A stretch of 64,000 nucleotides of DNA from Acidovorax sp. (GCF_027492855.1 NZ_JAPUDY010000046.1:1-64000), one strand, 5' to 3'; positions 43,876 through 53,254 are shown, numbered from the stretch's first letter. Made by a program: numbers and translations. The notes: generated from the letters alone by a model not told the origin.

Positions 43876-46800
43876 ATGCAGAACCGAGGCTCAGGGCGCC
43901 TTTACGCCGCGACTGATTTGGTCAATTTCCTCGAGTGCGAGCACATCACGTCGCTTGACTTGCGTCATCTCGAACATCCACTGCCGCTGGCGGATGTGGA
44001 TGAGTCGACTCAGCTCATTCAGCAGAAGGGCTATGAGCACGAAGACGCCTACGTGCAGCACTTAAGAGATCAGAGGCTGGCGGTCGTCGACATCGCCGAC
44101 GGCAACACGGCGCTTGAGACTAAGGTGGCAGCAACCATCGACGCCATGCAGGCTGGGGTCGATGTCATCTTTCAGGCCACCTTGCTTCAGGGAAACCTCG
44201 CCGGTTTCGCTGACTTCTTGATCAAGGTGCCAAACCCTTCGAACCTGGGCGACTACAGTTACGAGGTCTCCGACACAAAGCTCTCGCGTACGCCCAAGGC
44301 CAAGTTCCTGGTGCAGCTGTCGTTTTATTCGAAGCTGCTGGCAGTAGTGCAAGGCGTGGCACCTCAGTCGATGCATGTCATCCTGGGTGACCGGACGCGC
44401 AAAACCTATCGTTGTGCCGACTACGCGCATTACTTCGAGGTCTTGCTGGCGCGCTTTCTGATGCGCATGGAGGAGGGGCACAGGGAGACCTACCCGGAGC
44501 CCTGCAATCACTGCGATGTGTGCCGCTGGAGTCATCGTTGCAAGGCGCAGTGGTTGGAGGATGACCACCTCAATCAGGTAGCCAATATCGCCCGTGGCCA
44601 GATACAGAAGCTCCGGGCGGCGGGCGTTGACACGATGGCCAAGCTGGCTGGGCTGCAGCCTGGTGCGCAGGTGGCAAAATTTCCTGCAGCGACGCTGGAG
44701 AAACTGCGCGCACAGGCGAGCCTTCAGGTCGAGGCCAGGAGCACCGGCAAGGGCCGAGTGGTGCTCCTGCCGGAGGAACTGGGGCGAGGTCTGCGTCGAA
44801 TGCCAAAGCCAAGCCCGGGCGACATGTTTTTCGACATGGAAGGCGACCCGCTGGAAGAGGGTGGCTTGGAGTACCTGTTCGGTCTCTACTTGAGCGATGA
44901 AGGCAAGTGGGTCTTCAAGGGCTTCTGGGCTCACAGCCGTCAGGAAGAGCGAGTCGCTTTCGAACGCTTCGTCGACTTCGTGGTGGCTCGACTGAAGGAT
45001 TTTCCCGATGCGCACGTCTACCACTATGCAAAGTACGAGGAGACGGCACTCAAGAAGCTGATGACGTTTCACGCGACACGCGAAGCCGAGGTTGATAACT
45101 GGCTGCGCCGCGGCGTGCTTGTTGACCTCTACCAAGTGGTGCGTGAAGGCATCATGGTCTCCGAGCCTCGCTACTCAATCAAGAACATCGAGCATTTCTA
45201 TCTTGAAGCACGCGAGGGCGACGTCACCAATGCCGGCGCCAGCATCGTCTGGTACGAGCGCTGGAAGGAGACCGGCGATCAAGCCCTGTTGGACGCCATC
45301 GAGAAGTACAACGAAGACGACGTTCGATCCACGCAGGAGCTCAGGGACTGGCTCCTGACGCTGCGGCCTGGTGCGATGCCGTGGGCTGCGGCTCCGGTGT
45401 TGAATGGAGGCGCTGCCGCTTCGTCTTCATCGCAGCCCTTGAGTGATGCCGAGGCTCGTCTGGTTCCGTATCGGGCGGCCTTGGTTGAGCCGTTGCCCGA
45501 AGATCGGCTCACCTGGACGGCTGACCAGTCTGCCCGGGAGCTGACCTACCAGCTGCTCGACTTCCACCGACGCGCTGACAAGCCAGCGTACTGGGCCATG
45601 TTTGCACGCATGGAGATGAGCGAAGACGAGCTGATGGAGGACCCCGAGTGCCTGGCTAGACTCCGAGTTGACCCGAGCAATCCCCCGTTCAAGGACAAGC
45701 GTTCAGTCATCTACACCTACACGTACCCCGTCCAGGAGACCAAGCTTCGTGACGGTAGCAGCGTCACCCGAGCGGACAACGCGAATGCGCTCGGCGACAT
45801 TCGGATGGATGTCGAAGCCAAGCTTATCCAATTCAAGGTTGGTCCGTCCAAGGAGGCTCCGCCGCCTCACTTGAGTCTTGGCCCGGGCAAGCCAATCTCG
45901 ACGGCAGTCATCCAGGATGCGCTCTTCAGGTTCGCCGACACCCTTGTCAGTGGTGACCATCGGTACTCAGCTCTGGAGAGTGTGCTTAGCCGAGATGTGC
46001 CGTTGATTGCAAACAAGACCCCTGAAGCTCCCATGATCGAAGGAGCCGCGACTGTCGAGGCCTGTTCTGCGGTGGTGTTGAACATGCAGGACAGCTACCT
46101 GTTCATCCAGGGACCGCCCGGCGCCGGTAAGACCTACACGGGATCGCACGTTATCGTGGCATTGCTGGCTGCCGGCAAGCGGGTGGGCGTCACGTCGAAC
46201 TCCCATCGACCCATCAATCACCTGCTCGAGAAGGTGGTCGAGGTGGCGAAGGAGCAGGGCGTGTCCTTCAAAGGCGTCAAGAAGTCCACCAAAGGAGAAG
46301 ACTCGGAGTACCCGGGCGACGGCATCGAGAACGTCTACGACAATGATGAGGCATTCTCGTGCGGTGCGAACCTTGTTGCAGGCACTGCTTGGCTGTTCGC
46401 TCGACCGAGCGCTGACCAGTATCTGGACTACCTTTTCGTTGATGAGGCAGGGCAGGTGTCCCTGGCCAATCTGATTGCCGTGGGTACCAGTTCGCGCAAC
46501 CTAGTACTGCTGGGCGACCAGATGCAGCTTTCTCAGCCGACCCAGGGTGTCCATCCTGGACGCTCAGGAGACTCTTCGTTGGACTACCTGCTGGATGGCG
46601 TGGCGACGATTGCACCCAACCGCGGTATCTTTCTGGAGACAACCTGGCGGATGCATCCCGAGGTGTGCTCCTTCATCTCGGATGCGGTTTACGACTCGCG
46701 TCTGGAACCGCAGGCGAACAACGTGAAGCGTGTGCTCGTCCTGCATGACGATGCGCTGCCGCTGCTCAAGCCTGCGGGAATTGTTTTTGCGCCGATCGAC

Positions 46801-47310
46801 CACTCGGGGTGCTCTCAGCAGAGCCAGGAGGAGGCTCTGCTGATCAAGCAGCTCTATGAGGACCTATTGCGCCAGCGCTACACGGCCAACGACGGATCGG
46901 TTCGCCCAATGAAGGCTGAAAACATCCTCGTAGTAGCTCCGTACAACATGCAGGTGAACCTGCTGCGTGAGACGCTCCCAGCAGATGCGCGCGTTGGAAC
47001 GGTGGACAAATTCCAGGGGCAAGAAGCCGAGGTGGTGCTCATCTCCATGACGACCTCCAGCGAGGCAGAGCTGCCTCGTTTCATGGAGTTCCTGTTCAGC
47101 AAGAACCGGCTCAACGTGGCCGTTTCTCGCGCCAAGTCACTGGCTGTCCTCGTGGCCAATCCAGCACTCACTTCCATCAAGTGCACGAGCCCTGCCCAGA
47201 TGGGCTTGGTCAACACGCTTTGCTGGATTGCTTCGGTGGGGAGGGCGGCCGCTTCAGCTATATCGTGCAATCGCCACAATTTTCTTGACCGCGTGGACAT
47301 TGGTGAGTAA
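43876..47310 (+). CDS. TM0106-family RecB-like nuclease fused to SF1 helicase
   Basis: An 1144-residue protein. The N-terminal 230 residues form a RecB/Cas4-like nuclease with a cysteine set (PCNHCDVC...C, about 208-222) suited to a 4Fe-4S cluster and with SDTKLSR as part of the D-ExK site. Residues 315-500 look RNase H-like (MFFDMEGDPLEEGGLEYLFG, the TM0106 signature). The C-terminal half is an Upf1/Dna2-like helicase: QGPPGAGKT (about 744), VDEAGQVS (about 855), LLGDQMQL, DKFQGQEAEVVLIS (about 1046) and NVAVSRA. GGGAGAGG precedes the ATG. Dna2-like end-processing is the expected activity. Confidence 0.9.
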   Translation: MQNRGSGRLYAATDLVNFLECEHITSLDLRHLEHPLPLADVDESTQLIQQKGYEHEDAYVQHLRDQRLAVVDIADGNTALETKVAATIDAMQAGVDVIFQATLLQGNLAGFADFLIKVPNPSNLGDYSYEVSDTKLSRTPKAKFLVQLSFYSKLLAVVQGVAPQSMHVILGDRTRKTYRCADYAHYFEVLLARFLMRMEEGHRETYPEPCNHCDVCRWSHRCKAQWLEDDHLNQVANIARGQIQKLRAAGVDTMAKLAGLQPGAQVAKFPAATLEKLRAQASLQVEARSTGKGRVVLLPEELGRGLRRMPKPSPGDMFFDMEGDPLEEGGLEYLFGLYLSDEGKWVFKGFWAHSRQEERVAFERFVDFVVARLKDFPDAHVYHYAKYEETALKKLMTFHATREAEVDNWLRRGVLVDLYQVVREGIMVSEPRYSIKNIEHFYLEAREGDVTNAGASIVWYERWKETGDQALLDAIEKYNEDDVRSTQELRDWLLTLRPGAMPWAAAPVLNGGAAASSSSQPLSDAEARLVPYRAALVEPLPEDRLTWTADQSARELTYQLLDFHRRADKPAYWAMFARMEMSEDELMEDPECLARLRVDPSNPPFKDKRSVIYTYTYPVQETKLRDGSSVTRADNANALGDIRMDVEAKLIQFKVGPSKEAPPPHLSLGPGKPISTAVIQDALFRFADTLVSGDHRYSALESVLSRDVPLIANKTPEAPMIEGAATVEACSAVVLNMQDSYLFIQGPPGAGKTYTGSHVIVALLAAGKRVGVTSNSHRPINHLLEKVVEVAKEQGVSFKGVKKSTKGEDSEYPGDGIENVYDNDEAFSCGANLVAGTAWLFARPSADQYLDYLFVDEAGQVSLANLIAVGTSSRNLVLLGDQMQLSQPTQGVHPGRSGDSSLDYLLDGVATIAPNRGIFLETTWRMHPEVCSFISDAVYDSRLEPQANNVKRVLVLHDDALPLLKPAGIVFAPIDHSGCSQQSQEEALLIKQLYEDLLRQRYTANDGSVRPMKAENILVVAPYNMQVNLLRETLPADARVGTVDKFQGQEAEVVLISMTTSSEAELPRFMEFLFSKNRLNVAVSRAKSLAVLVANPALTSIKCTSPAQMGLVNTLCWIASVGRAAASAISCNRHNFLDRVDIGE

Positions 47311-47370
47311 TTTCGAGTGGCGTTAGGGCATTGCTCCAGCGCCCTTTTATCGGTGGTGCGAAGGAGTGAT

Positions 47371-49080
47371 GTGTTGTTTCAAGCTGCGCTTAGGCACCGT
47401 GCTTTGCTAGTCGCCGTCGGCCTCATGTCGGTCGGTATCTCTATGGTCCATGCCGAACCTGATGCTAGGTATCTGGTGGAGCGACCAGTAAAGCGTCTCG
47501 CACTCATCATCGCCAATTGGGATTATTCAAGCGGCAGGCTGGAAGGCACTGACGTAGACCAAACAACCTTTGCCGAACAGCTCAAAGAATTTGGCTTTGA
47601 GGTCGACACGATCTCAAACTTCCGCACCCAGGATGAACTGGTTAACGGAGGGCTGAACAAGTTCCTAAATAAGATCAAAGAGGCGGACTTCGCGCTCATC
47701 TACTACAGCGGACACGGACTGTCGTTTGGGAGCGAGAACTTCCCTGTCCCCACCAAGCTTCCTGGGACTTTACGCGAGAGTGATCTATCGAAGTATTTCG
47801 TCTCCATCGAAGAGTTTCATCGGAAGTTGGCGGAACAAAATCCGGGCATCAGCATGGTGATTCTCGATGCTTGCCGCACGTACACGGGCCCCAAGATTGA
47901 GAAGTCTGATGGCAGCGAGAAGGAGCTACCGAAGGGGCTTATCAAACCGTCAATGCGGATGACGACCAACATGGCGCTCATTTATGCTGCGGAGCCTGGA
48001 CAGACAGCGACTGTCAAGGGTAAGCAGAGCATCTTCACGGAGGCTCTCGTCGAATCATTGAAATCCGGCTTGAATGAGTACAACGAGGTCAAGCGCGACG
48101 TAAACAGCCGGGTTCTAGAAAAATCTGGCGAGAAGCAACTGCCTTGGTATAACGAATCGCCAACAGCAATGATCTGGTTCCGAGATTCAGAAGAATCCAG
48201 GCGCGCTGCGAAGACAGCGTGGCTCAATGCTGTAACGCGAGGAACGATCGATGATGTGAAGCGCTTCCTCAGGATGTTTCCTTCAAGCGCCTACTCGATA
48301 GCCGCGCGTGAGTGGCTTAGAGACAACCCCGAAGGAACCGCAGTCGCTACAAGCAAAGTGCCTCCGACATTTGCCGCACTTGCGTGGGAAGGTTCGACAA
48401 CACGTATTGCCTATTCGGACGTCAGTGCTCACTACAGTTTCGCGAACACAGTGGCCCTTGCCAAGGTTGGTGGCGACTTCTCAGTCGACGCCATGCAAAA
48501 GCCGACTCGCGACCAGATCGCCAACACCATGGTGGCTAGCTCAGCTCTCGTGACCAACAGGCCGATCAACGTTCGATCTCAGCCATCTTCCTCCGGAAAA
48601 GTTCTTGCGACGTTGCCAAGAGGCGCACTGTTGAGGTTTAGTGGTACCACAACAGACGCATCAGGGCAGGCTTGGCTTGAGGCGCGAGTTCGTTCCGTTG
48701 ATGGCCCAGTCTATGTAGAGCCACCGCCAGCATTCAAGGCCATTTCAACGGCATCAATTGGTGTGCCCCTTGTGGAGGGGCTGATAAGTCCTAATCCTGA
48801 GACCAACTCGGTCCTCGTCAGGGAGATAGATGTGTACAAGTTGATCGCGTCAGCAGGAGATGGCTACCAGAGCATTTCCTGGGCGTCTATTGAATCCGGA
48901 GCGGTGGTTTGCAAGGGCGACGGCGGTCAATGTCATCAAGCCGAAGATTTGCGTTCGTTAAGGGCGCTCCACGCAGAATCGTTACTTGTTCAGGCTGGCG
49001 TAGACAGGAAAAAGATCACCTCGGTATCCGATGCGAGCGGCGTGCCTGCCGGAATGGTTCGGATTCGATTTTTCAGATAG
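47371..49080 (+). CDS. Exported caspase-family (C14) protease with SH3 domain
   Basis: A 569-residue protein. The GTG at 47371 is chosen because AAGGAG lies just before it and it gives a standard signal peptide (HRALLVAVGLMSVGISMVHA). The caspase p20-like domain spans residues 35-260, with catalytic His115 (YYSGHG) and Cys168 (LDACRT). The aspartate two residues before the cysteine resembles metacaspase-type S1 pockets, hinting at Arg/Lys specificity. A bacterial SH3 domain lies near 395-450 (NRPINVRSQPSSSGKVLATL). It should act in the periplasm. First gene of a four-gene run; two bases separate it from the trypsin gene. Confidence 0.88.
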   Translation: MLFQAALRHRALLVAVGLMSVGISMVHAEPDARYLVERPVKRLALIIANWDYSSGRLEGTDVDQTTFAEQLKEFGFEVDTISNFRTQDELVNGGLNKFLNKIKEADFALIYYSGHGLSFGSENFPVPTKLPGTLRESDLSKYFVSIEEFHRKLAEQNPGISMVILDACRTYTGPKIEKSDGSEKELPKGLIKPSMRMTTNMALIYAAEPGQTATVKGKQSIFTEALVESLKSGLNEYNEVKRDVNSRVLEKSGEKQLPWYNESPTAMIWFRDSEESRRAAKTAWLNAVTRGTIDDVKRFLRMFPSSAYSIAAREWLRDNPEGTAVATSKVPPTFAALAWEGSTTRIAYSDVSAHYSFANTVALAKVGGDFSVDAMQKPTRDQIANTMVASSALVTNRPINVRSQPSSSGKVLATLPRGALLRFSGTTTDASGQAWLEARVRSVDGPVYVEPPPAFKAISTASIGVPLVEGLISPNPETNSVLVREIDVYKLIASAGDGYQSISWASIESGAVVCKGDGGQCHQAEDLRSLRALHAESLLVQAGVDRKKITSVSDASGVPAGMVRIRFFR

Positions 49081-49082
49081 CC

Positions 49083-50006
49083 ATGAAAAAAGACTCGTGC
49101 ATCCTTATTGTCGCCACGCTATCGGTCGCCCTGGGGTTACCCGTCCAAGCCCAAACCGAACTGCCATTGCCTGCGGCGCTTAGAGGCCGGGATCTGCCCG
49201 AAGACTATATCGCAGCGGTCAAGCGATATCAGCAAGGGCTGAGCTACAAGATCACAGGCGGCGAGCCCGTACCTCCAAACTCACATCCGTGGCAGGTCTC
49301 ACTCGGTGTTTCTTGGGTGCCTGATCAGAAGGAAGCCCACTTCTGCGGCGGCTCTATCGTGAATGAAAAGTGGATCGTCACGGCCGCCCATTGCGTGCGG
49401 GGCCTCTTGACCGAAGACTATCTGATAGTCGTAGGCACGACGGTATTGAATAACACGAGCCCCCGGTATGCGGGAACAAGGATCATCGTCCACCCTCAAT
49501 ACGACCAAGGCAACAACGACAACGACATAGCTCTCGTGGAGTTGAAGGAGCCGTTAAAGCTTGGCGGCATTGTGAAGTCGATCGCTGTGGTTGGAACCGA
49601 AGCAGAAGAATCGGCGCTCGTGCAGGGGAAGACGCTTCGGGTAACGGGCTGGGGCTCCGACGGAAAGGACAAGTCAAAGACGACGGTTCTTAACTACATC
49701 GACGTGCCGTACGTTTCCAGAGACTCGTGCAACGAATTCAGCGCCTACAACAAGGCCGTCACAGAACGAATGCTTTGCGCCGGTTCACCCCCCAAGATCA
49801 AGAATGAGAAGCTCTGGCTCGATGCTTGTCAGGGTGACAGTGGAGGCCCGTTGACTGCATCAATCAACTCCGTCAAGCCGGTACTTGTGGGTATCGTCAG
49901 CTGGGGCAAAGGGTGTGGCCTTCCCAACAAGTTTGGCGTGTATTCCAGAGTCTCTTCATTTACCCCTTGGCTCGCAGCTTGTATGAGTGGCGGGTCGGGC
50001 TGCTGA
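49083..50006 (+). CDS. Exported trypsin-like serine protease zymogen
   Basis: A 307-residue S1 protease. A signal peptide (residues 1-24) is followed by a propeptide that ends K56, and the chain then reads ITGGEPVPP, the classical activation junction. The catalytic triad is H103 (TAAHC), D148 (NDIAL) and S253 (CQGDSGGP). The aspartate six residues before the serine (DACQGDS) gives true trypsin specificity for Lys/Arg. Cysteines fit several disulfides, in keeping with periplasmic export. Directly follows the caspase gene. It could self-activate or be activated by the caspase; the latter is inference. Confidence 0.92.
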   Translation: MKKDSCILIVATLSVALGLPVQAQTELPLPAALRGRDLPEDYIAAVKRYQQGLSYKITGGEPVPPNSHPWQVSLGVSWVPDQKEAHFCGGSIVNEKWIVTAAHCVRGLLTEDYLIVVGTTVLNNTSPRYAGTRIIVHPQYDQGNNDNDIALVELKEPLKLGGIVKSIAVVGTEAEESALVQGKTLRVTGWGSDGKDKSKTTVLNYIDVPYVSRDSCNEFSAYNKAVTERMLCAGSPPKIKNEKLWLDACQGDSGGPLTASINSVKPVLVGIVSWGKGCGLPNKFGVYSRVSSFTPWLAACMSGGSGC

Positions 50007-50037
50007 GCAGCATCAAATAAATTAATCAGGAGGAATC

Positions 50038-50784
50038 ATGAAAATCGCTTTCGTGCTGTTCATTTCTTTGACGCTGTGCGGCTGTACAACGTACAGGCCA
50101 ATCCCCACGGATGCGGAGCATAGACCCTTTCGTTCCTATGTCACGAATGAGATGCAGGAAGATAAAAAGTCGACGTACGATATTTCCCACGCGACACGGG
50201 CGCTTTCGGCATATATGGCGGTGACCATTGGAGCCCTGCGTGATCGCGCAAACCGCTCCTGGGACACATCTGATTTGACTACCGTTGGTGGCACTGCTGC
50301 TGTCCTGGGTGGGGTCGCGGACAAGACCGGCCTACTCAACTCAGGACTATTTCTGGCCGGAGTGGGGCTGTCAACGAGCAATCGGTTCAAGCAGGAACAG
50401 CAGGTCGACTTGTCGCTGGCGACTTTCAATCGCCTGAGTTGCATGCACGGACGGCTGGGAATGCTTACTCCCGATGCATTGCGGCTTGCCCGCACCTCTG
50501 GAGATCAAGGTGCAATAGATGCGATCTCTTCGGCGCCTGAAGACGTTATCAGAAACGTGGAGTACGTGCAGCACACCCACCTGAGTGGGTTTTATTCGCT
50601 AAGGGCGAGTACCCCATCTAAGACCGACCTCGTCGACTACTTCGGGCGCTACAACGCTGTGCAAACCGCTGCGGCAGCGGCCGGCGCTAGTGTTCGGACT
50701 GCCAAATCTCCAGAGAGCGAAGCTGCGGCAAAGCTGCTCCGTACTTTGGCCGTTGAGCTTGAAGCGTGCGCAAAGCTAAGTTAA
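50038..50784 (+). CDS. Putative lipoprotein of the protease cassette
   Basis: A 248-residue protein with an excellent ribosome site (GGAGGAATC before the ATG). The signal sequence ends in a lipobox L-C-G-C with the lipidated cysteine at residue 16, and a threonine at +2 suggests sorting to the outer membrane. The rest has no recognised domain, apart from a hydrophobic GGTAAVLGGVADKTGLLNSG stretch (residues about 83-102) and helical segments. It may anchor or receive the neighbouring proteases or the HET-C-like protein. Eleven bases separate it from the next gene. Confidence 0.75.
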   Translation: MKIAFVLFISLTLCGCTTYRPIPTDAEHRPFRSYVTNEMQEDKKSTYDISHATRALSAYMAVTIGALRDRANRSWDTSDLTTVGGTAAVLGGVADKTGLLNSGLFLAGVGLSTSNRFKQEQQVDLSLATFNRLSCMHGRLGMLTPDALRLARTSGDQGAIDAISSAPEDVIRNVEYVQHTHLSGFYSLRASTPSKTDLVDYFGRYNAVQTAAAAAGASVRTAKSPESEAAAKLLRTLAVELEACAKLS

Positions 50785-50794
50785 GGTGATTTTG

Positions 50795-51694
50795 ATGCTT
50801 GCATTCAAAACGACGTTTACATGTGGCCCTCATCTCTTGGCTCGACTATTCATCAAAACTTTGGGAGCAGTGCTCACGGGGGCGCTTAGTATTACCCCTG
50901 CTTTTGGAGAAGGAAAGAAGCCCCCTGTCCCGCAGGTAGATGTTCCTGCCATTACTGAGGTCGATGCGCAGTTCATGTGCGTGGGATGCGATGGACGTTT
51001 TGGGACGGCAACCCACAAGATCCTGATTCGCAACTTGGCTAGCAATACCTATATTGGCGAGCTTCGTCGAGCGCTATATTTTCAAGATTCTGCCCATCAG
51101 TTCGAGTCGAAGGCACACTTCGACAACTGCGACTTCAAAGCATCAACGGATTACATTGAAGAGGTGCTTAGAGACGTCGGGGTCAACGCTGAGTTGGCTA
51201 AGTCTGCGAAAGCCACAAACGATCTTGCCAAAGCGCAGGCTTTCACAGAAAAGGCCTTCTTTTTGCTTGGGCAAGTGCTACATAGCGTGCAGGACTTTTA
51301 CGCGCACTCCAACTATATCGAGCTCCAAGTGCGAACGGCCAAACGACGAGAGGATGTGGTTCTTCTGGCGCCGTGGCGGCAGGACGGCCGGGAGCGCATT
51401 GAGCACTTGCAGACGAAGGGCTTGGTATCCGGTTTCGTGTTCTGGGGCTTGCCCCAAAAATGTGCGAAGGGAGCGCTTTCGCATGCTGCATTGGCTAAGG
51501 ACAGCGATAAAACATCAAGCGGAAGAAAAGCGGCAGGAACCATGGGAATAAGCCAATACCAGTTGGCTGTCGAGCTTGCACGTTCCGCCTCTCTCGAATT
51601 CATACAGGATGCTTTTGAACGTTGGCCGATTCTTAAGGAAATGAACGGACCCCAAGTGGCGTTTGAGATTGCGTTGGAGCGTAGAGGCTTATAG
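50795..51694 (+). CDS. Exported HET-C-like / zinc-dependent phospholipase-like protein
   Basis: A 299-residue protein with a signal peptide (TLGAVLTGALSITPAFG). Spaced histidine and aspartate motifs match the P1 nuclease/PLC-like fold of HET-C proteins: THKILIRNL, HQFESKAHFDNCDF, then LGQVLHSVQDFYAHSNYIEL and LSHAALAKDSD. In fungi HET-C proteins take part in heterokaryon-incompatibility cell death; bacterial roles are poorly known. The ATG at 50795 (AAGG upstream) is preferred over a GTG at 50786. Last gene of the caspase cassette. It is the likeliest effector, but catalysis is not proven. Confidence 0.75.
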   Translation: MLAFKTTFTCGPHLLARLFIKTLGAVLTGALSITPAFGEGKKPPVPQVDVPAITEVDAQFMCVGCDGRFGTATHKILIRNLASNTYIGELRRALYFQDSAHQFESKAHFDNCDFKASTDYIEEVLRDVGVNAELAKSAKATNDLAKAQAFTEKAFFLLGQVLHSVQDFYAHSNYIELQVRTAKRREDVVLLAPWRQDGRERIEHLQTKGLVSGFVFWGLPQKCAKGALSHAALAKDSDKTSSGRKAAGTMGISQYQLAVELARSASLEFIQDAFERWPILKEMNGPQVAFEIALERRGL

Positions 51695-51955
51695 GCATCA
51701 CCCAGGCGGAGTTCGACCGCCGGCTAACGTCGTGAGGGCCTTTATCGACCAGCAGCGCATTGCTTTATGGAGCTTTCGTCCCAACGCTTTGCCAGTCGGC
51801 GATGATTTTGCACGCCCATTCCTCTACCCCGATCGGAACAAGCTTAGAACCCAATGAGCATGAACGCCTTATTGTCGGCACTGACAAGGACGTGCCTGAT
51901 TAAGCGCGCGCACGCAGCCCAGGGCACGGGCCGGGCAGCACCGCCGTGCGCGCAT

Positions 51956-53044
51956 TCATCTCTCAAGAAGCGTCAATATTTCATCTACTGCGTCCTTGCG
52001 AAGCCACGGGTGGATGTGCTCATTCTTGATGGGGCCGTGGTGCTTGGTCGTGATGCGCAATAGCCGTGCGCAGTACTCCAGCGCGAAACGATGGTCACTC
52101 TTCGTTTTTTCGATGAAGGATTCGCAGCTTCCGTCTCCCCCCGCATCGACCAGCAGCTGCCTGAGGCCTGGACTGTAGTCCATAGAGTTGCCAGAGCACT
52201 GGAAAATCCCTGCCTCTTCGGTGCAGGGCGTGTTGGAGTTGGGGTTGGTGTTGTCCCGGCCTTCTTGCCACGACCAAGAGCTCTCGAACCCCGCGAGGAC
52301 CCGGAGCACCTCGAGCATCACTGCTCGCCTGTGCAGGTCTCCGCGCCAGGGGCCAAGCCTGGACACGACGCTGGAGTAAATATCAAAGGCTTGGTTGCGC
52401 TGGAAGATATCGCTGTCTGCCGTTTGCCCCCACTCTACAAGCTGGGTGAGGAAGGCCAGGGGCGGCGCGCCCCGGTTGTGCACCTTCTGTCGGCAGGCAA
52501 CGAAAGTGCCCGAAGAAATCGGCGCGGTTTCGGGCAAAGGCACCGCTTCACCGCCTGCCGGCAAAAAGGTGTTGACTTCGAAATGCATGGGGTCGTTGAA
52601 TACCTTGCCCCAGGTGAACCCATGTGCTTTGAGGATGGGGGCCACGGGCGCCACTGAGGCCCCGTTGCTCCCGTCGTCGGAGTTCAAGTCGATCGCAATG
52701 CCGAATGCGTGGTTGGAGGGCAGGGTGCTGATACCCCCGCCGATGGGCTTGCGAAGCCTTTTGTTCCAGGTGCCTGCACAGGTCTTGATGTGGTGCAGCA
52801 GGCCCTGCGACTCAATTGCAGCGAACGCGGCCAGTAGCTGCGCGTGGCCGCGGCGGTGAAAGCGAAGGCGTCCGCCTTGCGCGCCTTCGATGCGCGCCAG
52901 TTGCGGGATAACAAGGGGCATCACTTCGGCGTCGTCGAACCCGCTCAGAAAGACAATAGCATCACCGCGTACCCACTGTGCCTTGTTGGCAGTGCGGAAG
53001 GTGATGTCTCCAAATAGAGGATGGTGGAAAGACTTCTCCGGCAT
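51956..53044 (-). CDS. M15-type D,D/L,D-peptidase fused to lysozyme-like domain
   Basis: A 362-residue protein. Residues 50-160 carry the M15 zinc peptidase motifs (SNHAFGIAIDLN with H and D ligands, and DPMHFEV with the last histidine). From about residue 230 comes a lysozyme/transglycosylase-like segment (AGFESSWSWQEGRDNTN with the catalytic-type glutamate, then EEAGIFQCSGNSMDY). Both halves would cleave peptidoglycan. There is no signal peptide, so export would need a holin, a secretion system or lysis: a phage endolysin or a secreted effector are both possible. It faces the caspase cassette with a 261-base gap that holds no gene I can support. Confidence 0.75.
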   Translation of the reverse strand: MPEKSFHHPLFGDITFRTANKAQWVRGDAIVFLSGFDDAEVMPLVIPQLARIEGAQGGRLRFHRRGHAQLLAAFAAIESQGLLHHIKTCAGTWNKRLRKPIGGGISTLPSNHAFGIAIDLNSDDGSNGASVAPVAPILKAHGFTWGKVFNDPMHFEVNTFLPAGGEAVPLPETAPISSGTFVACRQKVHNRGAPPLAFLTQLVEWGQTADSDIFQRNQAFDIYSSVVSRLGPWRGDLHRRAVMLEVLRVLAGFESSWSWQEGRDNTNPNSNTPCTEEAGIFQCSGNSMDYSPGLRQLLVDAGGDGSCESFIEKTKSDHRFALEYCARLLRITTKHHGPIKNEHIHPWLRKDAVDEILTLLER

Positions 53045-53173
53045 TTCGGCTTCTCCTAGTCAACGGTGCACATTGTTCTAGCGCACTTCTGAGAAAAAGC
53101 AGAGCGTTAAATGTCCAAGCCCTGATGCGTGGTCCTATGCCTTTTGATTTCCACGCAAACCTGTCCCCGGAGC

Positions 53174-53254
53174 ATTCGATTCGCATTTATTGATCAACTT
53201 TTTGCATCATTCGCATTTAATTCCAATCATTCGCAAATAGCGTTCACGATTACA
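53174..53254. repeat. Right end of the Tn7-like element with three putative TnsB sites
   Basis: On the minus strand the element begins TGTAATCGTGAACGC at 53254. Inward lie three similar blocks, on the plus strand CATTCGCAAATA (about 53228-53239), CATTCGCATTTA (about 53208-53219) and GATTCGCATTTA (about 53178-53189). Spaced repeated sites near a TGT tip are the layout of Tn7-family ends. The adjacent bases CCTCC (53255-53259) would be one copy of the 5-bp target duplication. Confidence 0.75.

Larger units (their letters stand above)
22938..53254 (+). mobile_element. Tn7/Tn6022-like transposon or composite island; right tip at 53254, left tip not located
   Basis: The tnsA-tnsB-tnsC-tniQ-tnsE-like genes lie at the left, the cargo follows, and a clear TGT...ACA-type tip with repeated sites lies at 53174-53254 inside comM. 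This is the normal layout of Tn6022-related elements that target comM. The left tip should lie in 22938-23250 if the element is single, but no clear TGT terminus or comM sequence is seen there. Either the left flank was rearranged or the tip at 53254 belongs to a larger island whose other end is outside the window. Confidence 0.55.

Noticed and set aside
47371-51694. A gasdermin/caspase system
   Set aside because: No gasdermin-like protein is present, and all components are exported; the likely effector is HET-C-like.
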